Source of the DNA: DATCZB01 sp035513215
GTDB lineage: Bacteria; Pseudomonadota; Gammaproteobacteria; Steroidobacterales; Rariloculaceae
Direction: 5' to 3'
NCBI GenBank assembly: GCA_035513215.1
Contig: DATKCK010000029.1
Coordinates: 22,035 to 86,034, forward strand
DNA: 64,000 nucleotides
The position numbers were made by a program, and so were the translations under genes. The first letter of the stretch is position 1. Each line of letters starts with the position of its first letter. The notes under the pieces were generated by a model. The model did not search any database, had not been told where the DNA came from, and was given only the letters and a program-made list of their open reading frames with translations. Shown here one piece after another: positions 9,188 to 17,989 of this stretch.

Positions 9188-9622
9188 ATGGATTGGTTCA
9201 AGAGCATTTGGCCAGCTCGCATCCTCGTTATCGCGGGATTCCTGTTTGGCTGGAACAGCCTGGGCGCGACGGTGGGGCACATGGGCAACGAAGCCTTCCT
9301 GCTCGTGCCCGAGTCGCCGGTCGGTCAGACGCATAGCTGGCATCACTTCTTTCGGGAGCTCGGCGGCGACTTCGGGGCGATGGCGGCGATCCTCGTGATC
9401 CTGTTCGCCGCGCCGAAGTATCGGACGCCCGTGACCTGGTGGGTCATGTTGATACTGATGATCGGGTTCTACGCCCCATTCTGGGTCGGCGTTCCCTTCA
9501 TGGCCGAGCTCGCCGCGCCGAATCTGCAGGCCGAGATCAATCATCTGGCGATGGCGGTGCCCGCGCTGATCGGATGCTTTCTCGCGTGGCCGCATTTCAT
9601 GCGGCGGGGGCACACGTTATAG
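9188..9622 (+). CDS. Hypothetical membrane protein, four predicted helices
   Basis: A 144-residue protein with hydrophobic segments at about 9-25, 60-75, 83-102 and 118-135 and a conserved-looking loop GQTHSWHHFFRELGGDFGA containing paired histidines. I do not recognise a named family. It starts 41 bp after the quinoprotein gene with an AGGGGGTAAG ribosome-binding site, so it is probably cotranscribed and could serve in membrane electron transfer, but that is only context. Confidence 0.65.
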   Translation: MDWFKSIWPARILVIAGFLFGWNSLGATVGHMGNEAFLLVPESPVGQTHSWHHFFRELGGDFGAMAAILVILFAAPKYRTPVTWWVMLILMIGFYAPFWVGVPFMAELAAPNLQAEINHLAMAVPALIGCFLAWPHFMRRGHTL

Positions 9623-9635
9623 GCGTCGTCATCGC

Positions 9636-10187
9636 TCAGTCGAGGACGTCACTGCTCGGCGCGAGATAGCGCAGGAACTCCTCCTCGAACGCGAGCAATC
9701 GCATGTCGGTGATCCGGTCGACGTAGAGCTTGCCGTCGAGGTGGTCGAATTCGTGCTGAAACACGGTCGCGACAAAGCCCTCAAGCTCGATCGCCCGGGG
9801 GTTTCCGTCGATGTCGAGGTAGTCGACACGAACCTTCTGCGGCCGCTCGACGAATCCGCGGAGCCCGGGAACCGAGAGGCAGCCCTCCCAGAAGCCGCGC
9901 GATTCCGTCTCGAGCACCGTAATCGTTGGGTTGAAGAAGACGGTCAGCGGCATCTCGGGCACGTCGCCGTAGCGCGTGCCGCTCTCGGGGATCTCGACGA
10001 TGGCGATCCGTACCGATTCGCCGACCTGAGGCGCGGCGAGACCGATACCGCCGTAGTCGTGCAGCGTGTCGATCATGTCGGCGATGAGAAGCCGCGTCTC
10101 GAAGCTTTCGATCGCCGCGGGATCGATCGGGTCGGCGGGGCGCCTCAAGACCGGATGCCCCATGCGCAGGACTTTGCGAACGGCCAT
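9636..10187 (-). CDS. def: Peptide deformylase
   Basis: A 183-residue metalloenzyme that removes the formyl group from nascent proteins. All three family motifs are intact: GGIGLAAPQ (motif 1), EGCLSVPG (motif 2, metal-binding Cys) and VFQHEFDHLDG (motif 3, the two His and the catalytic Glu). It is not in the usual def-fmt-rsmB operon. It stands alone between a convergent membrane protein and a divergent SRAP gene, which suggests a second or dispersed def locus. Confidence 0.92.
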   Translation of the reverse strand: MAVRKVLRMGHPVLRRPADPIDPAAIESFETRLLIADMIDTLHDYGGIGLAAPQVGESVRIAIVEIPESGTRYGDVPEMPLTVFFNPTITVLETESRGFWEGCLSVPGLRGFVERPQKVRVDYLDIDGNPRAIELEGFVATVFQHEFDHLDGKLYVDRITDMRLLAFEEEFLRYLAPSSDVLD

Positions 10188-10261
10188 GGCTTTCGTCCGG
10201 ACTCGCTATCACTCGAATCGTTGCTAATCTAGGCTCAAGTGTAACGGTATCCAACGAACCG

Positions 10262-10897
10262 ATGTGCGGCCGCTATCTGACGCCCGGAGAAGCCGATCTC
10301 GAGCGGGCCTGGGACCTGAAGCTCCCCGCGGATTACCGGCAGTCGTTCAATCTCGCGCCGAGCCAGCGCGCGCCGGTCGTGCGCCCCGATCGCGAAGGCG
10401 CGAGAGAGCTTGCGCTGGTCGTCTGGGGCTTCAGGCCGCAGTGGGCGAAGCGCGCGTGGATCAATGCGCGGTCGGAGACGGTCTTTACGTCGCGCGCCTT
10501 CGAGCACGCCGCGAGGCGTCATCGTTGCCTCGTTCTGGCGCTCGGCTGGTACGAGTGGCAGGGGGAGAAGGCGCCGAAGCAGCCTTGGCTATTTCACGTC
10601 GACGGATTCCGGCCGTTCGCTTTCGCCGGCATCTGGACCCCAGGCGGTCCCGAGCTGCCGCATTCGTTTGCGATTCTGACGACCGATGCGCCGCCCGCGC
10701 TCGCCGGTATCCACGACCGGATGCCGGTGGTCGTCAACGAGGCCGATTACGCGCGCTGGCTCGCACCCGATTGCGGCGAAGCGGAGGCGCAAGCGATTCT
10801 CGGCAACAACCGGTCCGACATGGCGTTCTACAAGGTGTCGCCTTACGTCAACAAGCCCGAGCACAACGACGCAGCCTGTATCCGACCGGTGGAGTGA
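10262..10897 (+). CDS. SRAP domain protein (HMCES/YedK type)
   Basis: A 211-residue protein of the SOS-response-associated peptidase family, which crosslinks to abasic sites in single-stranded DNA. The catalytic Cys2 follows the initiator Met (MCGRY). Other conserved parts are NARSETV, CLVLALGWYEWQ with the active-site Glu, and the late segment GIHDRMPVV with the catalytic His. The start is fixed because Cys2 must be exposed after Met removal. It stands alone and ends 17 bp from the convergent gene; no LexA box was recognised upstream. Confidence 0.9.
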   Translation: MCGRYLTPGEADLERAWDLKLPADYRQSFNLAPSQRAPVVRPDREGARELALVVWGFRPQWAKRAWINARSETVFTSRAFEHAARRHRCLVLALGWYEWQGEKAPKQPWLFHVDGFRPFAFAGIWTPGGPELPHSFAILTTDAPPALAGIHDRMPVVVNEADYARWLAPDCGEAEAQAILGNNRSDMAFYKVSPYVNKPEHNDAACIRPVE

Positions 10898-10914
10898 AGC
10901 GGAGCCAGGCGCCG

Positions 10915-11568
10915 CTAGGCGCCGAGCAGGTACATCTGGCCCGCCGTCCCGATTCGATGACCGCTCTTCTTCGTGAACGCCTCGCTGCCGGCTTCGATGA
11001 GTTTGAGCTCGAGGAGTCGTCGAATCACGGGCTTGAGGTTTTGCCTCGTTTGCCTCAGGCGTGTCGCGAGCTCGTCGAGCGTCATGACGTCGCCGTCCTC
11101 GAGGCCCGACAGGCAGCGCAGCACGGCGGTCTCGATGTTCGCGAGAACGACCGATTCGACGACGAGATCGTCGCTTCGCTCGGCGCGGAACCTCGAGTTG
11201 ATCAGCGCGACCGTGCGGCGTCTCAGGATCCGAACCTGCCGCTTGAGCTCCTCATGGCGGCCGAGCGCCCAGGAGGTCAGTCGGCGGTCAAATTCGCGAA
11301 TCGCATTCAGCAGGCTGCCGGCTACGATGATGGCTGCGAGCCAGATCAGAACGGACGCCCAGATCGAGACGGCGCCGCCGTAGTCCTCGCTGCCGAGCTC
11401 GAAGAACTCCGCGACGCCGGGCGCGTGATTGATCAGGAGATAGAGAAACGCGTCGCCCGGCAGGAGCAGGATCTCGAGCGACCACGATCCGAGATCGCCG
11501 ATCGTGATGCGGCCGTCACCGTTGATATCGGCGCCGAGCCTTACCCAAAGAGAGTCGTCTTCGTTCAT
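10915..11568 (-). CDS. Hypothetical membrane protein with EF-hand-like motif and C-terminal winged helix
   Basis: A 217-residue protein I cannot assign to a named family. Near the N-terminus is a dockerin/EF-hand-like calcium loop, DINGDGRITIGDLG (14-27). Two hydrophobic stretches follow (about 30-47 and 67-85), then a basic, coiled-coil-like stretch and a C-terminal domain resembling a MarR/GntR-type winged helix (LDELATRLRQTRQNLKPVIRRLLELKLI, about 166-193). The order suggests a membrane-anchored DNA-binding or sensor protein. An exact TGTGA-N6-TCACA site lies about 62-77 bp upstream of the ATG. Confidence 0.6.
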   Translation of the reverse strand: MNEDDSLWVRLGADINGDGRITIGDLGSWSLEILLLPGDAFLYLLINHAPGVAEFFELGSEDYGGAVSIWASVLIWLAAIIVAGSLLNAIREFDRRLTSWALGRHEELKRQVRILRRRTVALINSRFRAERSDDLVVESVVLANIETAVLRCLSGLEDGDVMTLDELATRLRQTRQNLKPVIRRLLELKLIEAGSEAFTKKSGHRIGTAGQMYLLGA

Positions 11569-11629
11569 GAGCAGCCCCGACTGGCACTGCGTTTATGAAC
11601 CTATCTTGGCACCGGCCAAGAGCGCGGCA

Positions 11630-11645
11630 TGTGACGTACGTCACA
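11630..11645. promoter_or_regulatory. CRP/Vfr-type operator palindrome
   Basis: TGTGACGTACGTCACA is a perfect 16-bp palindrome and matches both CRP consensus half sites with the correct 6-bp spacer. Its centre is about 69 bp upstream of the start codon of the minus-strand EF-hand/winged-helix gene, a position compatible with activation. The opposite side holds only the tail of the convergent NYN gene, so the minus-strand gene is the only sensible target. Confidence 0.7.
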
Positions 11646-11750
11646 GGGGGAAAACGTCTCGTGGGACCCTGACGAGCCCAACGCGGGCCCGACATCCGGC
11701 TGGTCTGCCGAGAGAGAGTGTCCGACTACAGGAGCACGCTCGCTCGTGCC

Positions 11751-12515
11751 TCAGGATTTGCGGTTCCGCCGTGGCTTGCTTCTCGCATTGCGCACGAACA
11801 CGGACCTATGCCCCTTGTCCCCGCTCGACTCGCGGCGGACCTCGAACAGGTCAATCGATTCGAGCAGCGAGCTCAGCTTGGCGAAGCCGTAGTGACGTGA
11901 GTCGAAGTCAGGCTTCTGCGACGAGATCTGCTTGCCGACCTGGCCGAGCTCGGCCCAGCCGCCCTCGTCGGCACTCGCTTCAATGGCCGAGCGCAAAAGG
12001 TTGACGAGCCCCGTGTCGCGCTTGAGATTCTCGGCCGACGCGGCCGCGGTCTTCTTCGGCGCCTCCTCCGGGTCGGTCAGGATGTCGACGAAGGTGAATT
12101 TGTCGCAGGCGCTGACGAAGGCACTGGGCGTCTTGCGCTCGCCGAAACCGTAGACGACGAGCCCGCTCTCCCGGATCCTCGATGCCAGCCGCGTGAAGTC
12201 GCTGTCGCTCGAGACGAGACAGAAGCCGTCGACCTTGCCGCTGTAGAGAGTATCCATGGCATCGATGATCATCGCCGTATCGGTCGCGTTCTTGCCGACG
12301 GTGTAGCGAAACTGCTGAATCGGCACGATCGAGTGATTGAGCAATGAGGTCTTCCAGCCGCCGAGATGCGGCGTCGTCCAGTCGCCGTAGATGCGCTTGA
12401 CGGTCAGGACGCCGAATTTCGATATCTCGGACAAGAGGCCGGCAATGATCGCGGGCGATGCATTGTCGGCGTCGATGAGCAATGCCAGGCGCTGGGCCTC
12501 GACGGGTCTTTCCAT
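11751..12515 (-). CDS. NYN domain (PIN-like RNase) protein with OST-HTH/LOTUS domain
   Basis: A 254-residue protein. The N-terminal NYN domain (about 8-150) has the acidic PIN-type metal site: LLIDADNAS at the start, KNATDTAMIIDAMD in the middle and LVSSDSDFTRLA, with GLVVYGFGERKTP after it. The C-terminal OST-HTH/LOTUS domain (about 170-245) reads GWAELGQVGKQISSQKPDFD then HYGFAKLSSLLES and is a predicted RNA-binding module. The LabA/DUF88 group is predicted to cut or sense RNA. The ATG at 12515 follows AAGGA at nine bases, while an upstream TTG (12524) overlaps the stop of the hydratase-lyase gene. It is probably cotranscribed with that catabolic gene, an odd pairing. Confidence 0.82.
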   Translation of the reverse strand: MERPVEAQRLALLIDADNASPAIIAGLLSEISKFGVLTVKRIYGDWTTPHLGGWKTSLLNHSIVPIQQFRYTVGKNATDTAMIIDAMDTLYSGKVDGFCLVSSDSDFTRLASRIRESGLVVYGFGERKTPSAFVSACDKFTFVDILTDPEEAPKKTAAASAENLKRDTGLVNLLRSAIEASADEGGWAELGQVGKQISSQKPDFDSRHYGFAKLSSLLESIDLFEVRRESSGDKGHRSVFVRNARSKPRRNRKS

Positions 12516-12520
12516 GCGTC

Positions 12521-13360
12521 TCAATCCTTGCCCTTGAAGTGCTCGACGCCCGGCTTGAAGGTCTTATCGTCGAGGAAGGCCTTCATCGCGCTCTGGCGGT
12601 TCTCGGCGCCGCCGAGATGCAGCGCCTCGGCCATCTTGGCGTAGAGATAATCGGCCGAAACCTCCCAATCCATGTATCGCGTGCGCTTCATCGCGAGCTT
12701 GGCGCCGCGCAGCACGGTCTGATTCTTCTCGAGCAGCGTCTGGGCCAGCGCCCGCGTCCGGTCCCTAAGCTCCGCGAGCGGCACGGCTTCGTTGACGAGC
12801 CCCATTTCGGCGGCCTTCCTGCCGTTGAAGGATTCGCCCGTCATCGTGTAGTAGAGCGCGTTGCGGTAGCCCATCGTCTCGATCGCCGCCTTGGTCACGT
12901 TGCCGGCCGGAAGGATGCCCCAGTTGACCTCGGACAGTCCGAATATGGCTTCCTCGGCCGCTATCGCGAGATCGCACGCGCAAACCGGGGTGAACGCGCC
13001 GCCGAAGCACCAGCCGTTGACCATGGCGATCGTCGGCTTCGGATAGTCTCTCAAGCGCCGCCATTGCCACTCCTCGGCGACGCGCCGGACGTTGAGCAGC
13101 ACCGTGTCGGGCGCGTTATCGGTCGCGCGGAAGTACTCCTTGAGATCCATGCCGGCCGCGAACGACTCGCCGGCCCCCGTCAGGACGAAGACGCCGCAGC
13201 GCTCGTCCACGGCCAGGGCCTCGACCACGTCGCGCATTTCCTCGTTGAGCGCAGGGCTCATGGCGTTACGCTTCTCGGGCCGATTCAGTGTCACCCAGGC
13301 GATGCCGTCCTCGAATTCGACGAGGACGTTCCTGCCCCAGGGTTCGCGAGCTGCCGTCAT
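12521..13360 (-). CDS. ech: Feruloyl/p-hydroxycinnamoyl-CoA hydratase-lyase
   Basis: A 279-residue crotonase-fold enzyme that hydrates feruloyl-CoA and splits it to vanillin plus acetyl-CoA. It matches the HCHL subfamily closely: GMDLKEYFR, KPTIAMVNGWCFGG, FGLSEVNWGILPAGN, MTGESFNGRKAAEMGLVNE and DYLYAKM. By alignment with the Pseudomonas enzyme the catalytic residues are Glu144, with Tyr76 and Tyr240 binding the phenol, all present. A GGAGG site lies six bases before the ATG. A feruloyl-CoA synthetase and vanillin dehydrogenase are not adjacent. Confidence 0.88.
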   Translation of the reverse strand: MTAAREPWGRNVLVEFEDGIAWVTLNRPEKRNAMSPALNEEMRDVVEALAVDERCGVFVLTGAGESFAAGMDLKEYFRATDNAPDTVLLNVRRVAEEWQWRRLRDYPKPTIAMVNGWCFGGAFTPVCACDLAIAAEEAIFGLSEVNWGILPAGNVTKAAIETMGYRNALYYTMTGESFNGRKAAEMGLVNEAVPLAELRDRTRALAQTLLEKNQTVLRGAKLAMKRTRYMDWEVSADYLYAKMAEALHLGGAENRQSAMKAFLDDKTFKPGVEHFKGKD

Positions 13361-13398
13361 TTCTGTCCTCCCAGACTAAAGCAGCCTATGGTACACGC

Positions 13399-14265
13399 TT
13401 ACCCGGCCGAGCCAGCCTGTGCGAGAAGCGCCTTGGCACGCTTGACGACCGGCACGTCGATGACCCGGCCGTCGAGCGAGGTTGAGCCGCGCCCCGTGCG
13501 TTCGGCCGCCTCGAATGCGGCGACGATGCGTTTTGCCTCTTCGATCTCGGCTTCGCTCGGTGAGAAGCAGGCGTTGATCGCTTCGATCTGATCGGGATGA
13601 ATCGCGAAGCGGCCCTTGAAGCCGAGACGCTTCGCGGCGAGCGAGCTCGATTCGAGCCCGTCCCTGTCGCGAAACTGAAAGTAGGGCGTGTCGAGCGCGA
13701 GCACGCCTGCGGCTCGCGCTGCGTTACAGATCGTCGACCGCGCATAGATCAGATTGGACTCGTCGTCGAGCCGCTCGATTCCGAGATCCGCCGTGTAATC
13801 CTCGCCGCCGAAGGCAACGGCAGCGATGCGCTCGCTCGCCGTGCAGATCTCATAGCAGTTGACGATCGCGCGTGCCGTCTCGATCCAGGGAACCAGGCGC
13901 AGGCTGCCGCTATCGAGTCCGATGTTGCGTTCGCAGCGGGCGAGCGCAGCGGAGATCAGGCTAACATCTCCTGCCGATTCGACCTTCCCGATCGAGATCC
14001 CGTAGACACCCGGCACGGCAACGGCCGCAACGTCGTCCTCGAACCAGTCCGTTCGAATCGCGTTGACGCGCGGCAACAGCAGCGCGGCGTGCGCCGCGAG
14101 CCGCGGCAGCCACTCGACGATCGTCGAGCGCGCCGAGGCCTTCTCGGCGTCGGGCACCGAGTCCTCCATGTCGGGCACGAGTACGTCGGGCGCGAGGCCC
14201 GCTGCCTTGGCGAGCATGCTTGCCTTGTTGCCGGGGATGAACAGCAGGCTTCGCACCGGCGTCAT
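13399..14265 (-). CDS. CoA ester lyase, CitE / HpcH-HpaI aldolase family
   Basis: A 288-residue TIM-barrel lyase of the citrate lyase beta/malyl-CoA lyase group. The family start SLLFIPGNKASMLAKA, VPDMEDSVPDAEK (about 31-43), and the Mg2+/CoA residues in LVPWIETARAI and GGEDYTADLGIE are visible, and KGRFAIHPDQIEAIN is the C-terminal signature. Likely substrates are L-malyl-CoA, beta-methylmalyl-CoA or citramalyl-CoA. The start overlaps the stop of the upstream oxidoreductase (ATGA), giving a three-gene catabolic operon with the hydratase-lyase 38 bp downstream. Confidence 0.83.
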   Translation of the reverse strand: MTPVRSLLFIPGNKASMLAKAAGLAPDVLVPDMEDSVPDAEKASARSTIVEWLPRLAAHAALLLPRVNAIRTDWFEDDVAAVAVPGVYGISIGKVESAGDVSLISAALARCERNIGLDSGSLRLVPWIETARAIVNCYEICTASERIAAVAFGGEDYTADLGIERLDDESNLIYARSTICNAARAAGVLALDTPYFQFRDRDGLESSSLAAKRLGFKGRFAIHPDQIEAINACFSPSEAEIEEAKRIVAAFEAAERTGRGSTSLDGRVIDVPVVKRAKALLAQAGSAG

Positions 14266-15251
14266 CGATCCCCGATGCGCAGTACGATCTTGCCGAAATG
14301 CTCACTCGCTTCCATCCGGCGGTGCGCGTCGGCGACGCGCTCGAGCGGCAGCTCGCTGTCGATCATGGGCGCGATCCGGCCCTCGGCGAACAAAGGCATG
14401 ACGGTTTTGGTGAAGTCGGCGATGATCGCTGCCTTTTCCGCCTTCGGCCGCGGACGCAGGACCGACCCGATGATGCGCTGGCGCCTGACCATGAGGCGCC
14501 CGAGGCTCAAGCTCGCATCGCTGCCCTTCATGATGCCGATGATGACGAGCCGGCCGCCGATAGCTAGCGCTTCGAGGTTCTGCTCAAGATAAGCCGCGCC
14601 GATGTGATCGAGTATGACGTCGACACCGTGTGAGTCGGTGAAGCGCCCGATCTCGCCCGCGAAATCCTGGCTCGTGTAATCGATGACGAGATCAGGCCCG
14701 AGCCGGGCGACGCGATTGAGCTTGCCGGCAGAGGCCGTGACGATGATCGGGCTTTGCGGGCAAAGGGCATCGACGAGCTGGATGGCCGCCGTGTTCACGC
14801 CGCCGCCGCCACCATGCAGCAGTACGCTCTCGCCGTCGGCCAGGTTCGCGTTTCGAAACAGGTTGTGCCAGGCCGTGATATAGGTCTCGGCGACGCAGGC
14901 CGCCTGCTCGAATGGCATGTCGGCCGGTACCGGGAGCGTCAGCGCCGCGTCGGCGACGCAGAGCTCGGCATAGGCGCCGCCGCTGACGAGCGCGAAGACG
15001 CGGTCGCCGACGGCAGGCGAGCTGACACCGGGTCCGGCCCCGACGACCGTTCCGGCGCACTCGAGCCCTAGTATCTCCGACTCCCCCGGCGGCGGCGGGT
15101 AGTGTCCCTGCCGCTGCACGATGTCGGGACGGTTCACCGACGTCGCGGCGACCTCGATCAGCACCTGACCTTTGCCCGGAACGGGCGCCGCAATCTGATC
15201 GATGCGCATGACCTCGGCGGCGCCGAAGGAATCCATGACGACGGCCTTCAC
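14262..15251 (-). CDS. NADPH:quinone oxidoreductase, zinc-independent MDR family
   Basis: A 329-residue medium-chain reductase of the QOR/PIG3 type. The family start KAVVMDSFGAAEVMRI lets the start be placed at the GTG 15251; an open frame extends upstream to 15344, but that part has no family match. Landmarks are TSVNRPDIVQRQGHYPPPPG, GLECAGTVVGAG, and the nucleotide-binding VLLHGGGGGVNTAAIQL (about 138-155). It reduces quinones or enones with NADPH. It is first in a minus-strand operon with the CitE-like gene, and its promoter region faces the aminotransferase gene. Confidence 0.84.
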   Translation of the reverse strand: MKAVVMDSFGAAEVMRIDQIAAPVPGKGQVLIEVAATSVNRPDIVQRQGHYPPPPGESEILGLECAGTVVGAGPGVSSPAVGDRVFALVSGGAYAELCVADAALTLPVPADMPFEQAACVAETYITAWHNLFRNANLADGESVLLHGGGGGVNTAAIQLVDALCPQSPIIVTASAGKLNRVARLGPDLVIDYTSQDFAGEIGRFTDSHGVDVILDHIGAAYLEQNLEALAIGGRLVIIGIMKGSDASLSLGRLMVRRQRIIGSVLRPRPKAEKAAIIADFTKTVMPLFAEGRIAPMIDSELPLERVADAHRRMEASEHFGKIVLRIGDR

Positions 15252-15376
15252 TGATCGCGGCTCAGATTTGGTGTTGTTGTGCCAGCGGCATCTCCTTACT
15301 ATACCGGACCGGTTCGGGTGCGGCGTCGACCAGACGGGCGACACGGCTGACGATTCCCGGCGAGAAAGGAAGCAAG

Positions 15377-16573
15377 GTGTTCGAATCCCTGGAACGACTC
15401 CCGGCCGATGCCATCATCGGCATCATGGCGCTGTTTCGCGCCGACCCCAGCAAGAACAAGGTCGATCTCAGCGTCGGCGTCTATCAGGACGACGAGGGCA
15501 GGACGCCGATCCTCGAATGCGTCCGCCGAGGGGAGAAAGCCATGCTCGAGGCGCAGTCCACGAAGACGTACGTCGGGATTACGGGTAATGCCGGATTCAA
15601 TTCGGGCATTCAGGAGTTGATCTTCGGTCGCGACCATGAGGTCGTCGCCGACCAGCGAGTCGCGACCGTTCAGACGCCGGGCGGCAGCGGCGGACTTTGC
15701 GTCGCAGCTCATCTTATTCATCGCGCGCGTCATGGCGTGCACGTGCACATCAGCGATCCGTCGTGGCCGAACCATCTGCCGCTGTTGAAGCTCGCCGGCC
15801 TCGCCATCGAGCAGTATCCCTACTACGACAATGCCGAGCATCGCATCGACTTCGAGGGCATGGTCAAGGCCGTCGAGGCGATTCATTCCGGTCACGTCCT
15901 GCTGTTGCACGGCTGCTGCCACAACCCCTGCGGCGCGGATCTCTCGAAGGAGCAGTGGCACGTGCTCGCCGAGCTCTGCCAGCGCCGCAAGATCGTTCCG
16001 TTTATCGATCTGGCCTACCAGGGCCTGAGCCAGGGGCTCGAGGAAGACGCATATGGCGTTCGGATCATGGCCGAGCACGTGCCGGAGCTCATCGTCGTCG
16101 CATCGTGCTCGAAGAACTTCGGGCTTTATCGTGAGCGCGTCGGCTCGGTCAGCGTCGTTGCCGCGGACACGGAGTCGCGCGACAGGATCCTGACCAATCT
16201 TGCGAACGTCGCGCGCGGGCTTTACTCGATGCCGCCCGACCACGGCGCGGCGATCGTCGATCGCGTGCTGCACGATGCCGAGCTCAGGCGGCTCTGGGAA
16301 TCGGAGGTCGGCGAGATCAGGGAACGGATCAACGGGCTCCGGCAACTGTTCGTCGAGAAGATCGCGGAGCGGAGAACGCCGCGGGATTTTTCCTTCATTG
16401 CCCATGAACGGGGCATGTTCTCGTTTCTCGGCATCAGCAAGGAGCAGGTCGTCCGGCTGCGCGAGGAGTTCCATGTTTACATGCTGGAGTCGAGCCGGAT
16501 CAATCTGGCCGGCATCAACTCGTCCAACGTCGAATACGTCGTCGATTCCATCGCCAAGGTTTTGAGCCGCTGA
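15377..16573 (+). CDS. Aromatic/aspartate aminotransferase, class I
   Basis: A 398-residue PLP enzyme of the AspC/TyrB group. It opens FESLERLPADAIIGIMALFR and KVDLSVGVYQDDEG as in TyrB. The Asn/Asp cofactor contacts lie in HGCCHNPCGAD and IDLAYQGLSQG, and the PLP lysine is in SCSKNFGLYRERVG (about 247-260). The final Arg that binds the alpha-carboxylate is in ESSRINLAGIN. GTG start after GAAAGGAAGCAAG. The partner amino acid (Tyr, Phe or Asp) cannot be decided. Confidence 0.88.
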   Translation: MFESLERLPADAIIGIMALFRADPSKNKVDLSVGVYQDDEGRTPILECVRRGEKAMLEAQSTKTYVGITGNAGFNSGIQELIFGRDHEVVADQRVATVQTPGGSGGLCVAAHLIHRARHGVHVHISDPSWPNHLPLLKLAGLAIEQYPYYDNAEHRIDFEGMVKAVEAIHSGHVLLLHGCCHNPCGADLSKEQWHVLAELCQRRKIVPFIDLAYQGLSQGLEEDAYGVRIMAEHVPELIVVASCSKNFGLYRERVGSVSVVAADTESRDRILTNLANVARGLYSMPPDHGAAIVDRVLHDAELRRLWESEVGEIRERINGLRQLFVEKIAERRTPRDFSFIAHERGMFSFLGISKEQVVRLREEFHVYMLESSRINLAGINSSNVEYVVDSIAKVLSR

Positions 16574-16577
16574 TGGT

Positions 16578-17792
16578 TTGCGTCTGAAGCCCCCATTCGA
16601 TCGGCTCCTGCTGCCGATCTACGTCCCGTCGCTGATCGTCTCGGCGAGTCAGACGGCGCTGCTCATATTGCTGCCGCTCTATGTCGTCGAGCTTGGAATG
16701 AGTGCAGCGATCGCGGCGCTGATCGTCGGCATTCGCGGTATCGGGCTCCTGCTGTTCGACGTTCCCGCAGGGATGTTCGCAAGCCGTTTCGGCGATCGCG
16801 CCATCCTGCTGCTCGGTCTCGCCGTGCTCGTGGCCGGCACGGGGCTCATCGCGCTCTCGGCGAACCCCTGGCTGCTTGCGCTCGGCGCGTTTTTGACCGG
16901 CGCCGGCTTCGCCGCCTGGATGCTCGGACGTCAGTCCTATATCGCCGACACCTGCGCACCGCGCGAGACGGGCCGGGCGATTACCGTCATGGCGGGCCTT
17001 CAGCGCGTCGGGATCTTCATCGGCCCCGGACTCGGTGGCGTGCTCGCGGCGGCGACAAGCTACTCGCTGACATTCGCCGTCGGCGCCGCGATCACCGTTG
17101 CGGCGGGCGCGCTCGTCTGGCCCTACTGCCAGGTGGGCAGCCGGCCGTCAGCGGGCGACGCGGCCGGGCACTTCAGTCTCGCGCCGACGCTCAGGCTCGC
17201 GCGCCGACATGCGCGCGTGTTCCTGACTGCCGGTTGGGCGGCGATGTCGCTTCAGCTCATGCGCGCGACGCGCATGCTGCTCGTGCCGCTCGCCGGTGTC
17301 GAGCTCGGGCTCGACGCCGCGGCCGTCGGGCTCATCTTTTCGGTCTCTGCCGGCATCGACATGTGCCTCTTCTACCCGGTCGGCTGGGTCGTCGACCGGC
17401 ACGGGCGCAGATGGAGTGCCGTTCCGAGCCTGACGCTGTTCGCTCTCGGTCTCGCGTTGCTGCCGCTGGCATCGGGTTTCGCCTCGCTGCTCGCCGTCGC
17501 CTGCCTGCTCGGCTTCGCGAACGGAATCGGCACCGGCATCGTCATGATCATCGGTGCCGATCTCTCGCGCCGCTCCGAGGACCGCAGCCAGTTTCTCGGC
17601 GTCTGGCGCCTGATCGGCGACGCCGGCATGAGCGGCGCGCCGCTTTTGAGCGCGGCCTTGTTGAGCGTCGCCAGCCTGGCGGCGGCCAGCGTCGTCGTCG
17701 CCGCGCTCGGGTTCGCCGGCGCTTTCGTCATGCTAACGCTGGTGCCCGAGACGCTCGAGCGTGGGCCGACAGACTCCACTGAACGCCCATAG
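16578..17792 (+). CDS. MFS transporter
   Basis: A 404-residue major facilitator with 12 predicted helices. The loop 2-3 motif is degenerate (AGMFASRFGDRAI, about 66-78) and its repeat after helix 8 is VGWVVDRHGRRWSA. An upstream ATG at 16573 is out of frame and stops after four codons, so the TTG at 16578 is the best start, four bases after the aminotransferase stop. Its last 22 codons have a diverged twin at 27505-27573. The substrate is unknown; operon context suggests an amino acid or aromatic acid. Confidence 0.82.
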   Translation: MRLKPPFDRLLLPIYVPSLIVSASQTALLILLPLYVVELGMSAAIAALIVGIRGIGLLLFDVPAGMFASRFGDRAILLLGLAVLVAGTGLIALSANPWLLALGAFLTGAGFAAWMLGRQSYIADTCAPRETGRAITVMAGLQRVGIFIGPGLGGVLAAATSYSLTFAVGAAITVAAGALVWPYCQVGSRPSAGDAAGHFSLAPTLRLARRHARVFLTAGWAAMSLQLMRATRMLLVPLAGVELGLDAAAVGLIFSVSAGIDMCLFYPVGWVVDRHGRRWSAVPSLTLFALGLALLPLASGFASLLAVACLLGFANGIGTGIVMIIGADLSRRSEDRSQFLGVWRLIGDAGMSGAPLLSAALLSVASLAAASVVVAALGFAGAFVMLTLVPETLERGPTDSTERP

Positions 17793-17989
17793 CGCCAGGA
17801 TCGGAAATAGCTCCCTGCCCTGACGTCCTCGACGGCTTCGTTGATTTCCTCGCCGGCGCGCTCAAGCGGGCCGCTTCGCGAAGCATCGGGTCTACGCGGC
17901 CGCGCGGTCTGTATGCTGGCGCACGTAGCGGCTCGCCTTAGGTGCGTCAGCGTACAGACGTCGCTGCGCGCTGAAGCTAGCGTCATTCG
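17793..17989. other. Intergenic region with possible decayed sequence
   Basis: About 200 bp follows the MFS stop. On the minus strand at roughly 17810-17880 a stretch reads SGPLERAGEEINEAVEDV, which resembles the start of small acidic helical proteins but has no clear start or stop. No terminator or tRNA is seen. I treat it as a possible remnant only. Confidence 0.3.

Noticed and set aside
15262..15300. A nine-codon leader (MPLAQQHQI) with AAGGAG just before it, upstream of the quinone oxidoreductase
   Set aside because: The spacing between AAGGAG and ATG is effectively zero, so translation is unlikely. No attenuator structure is seen.
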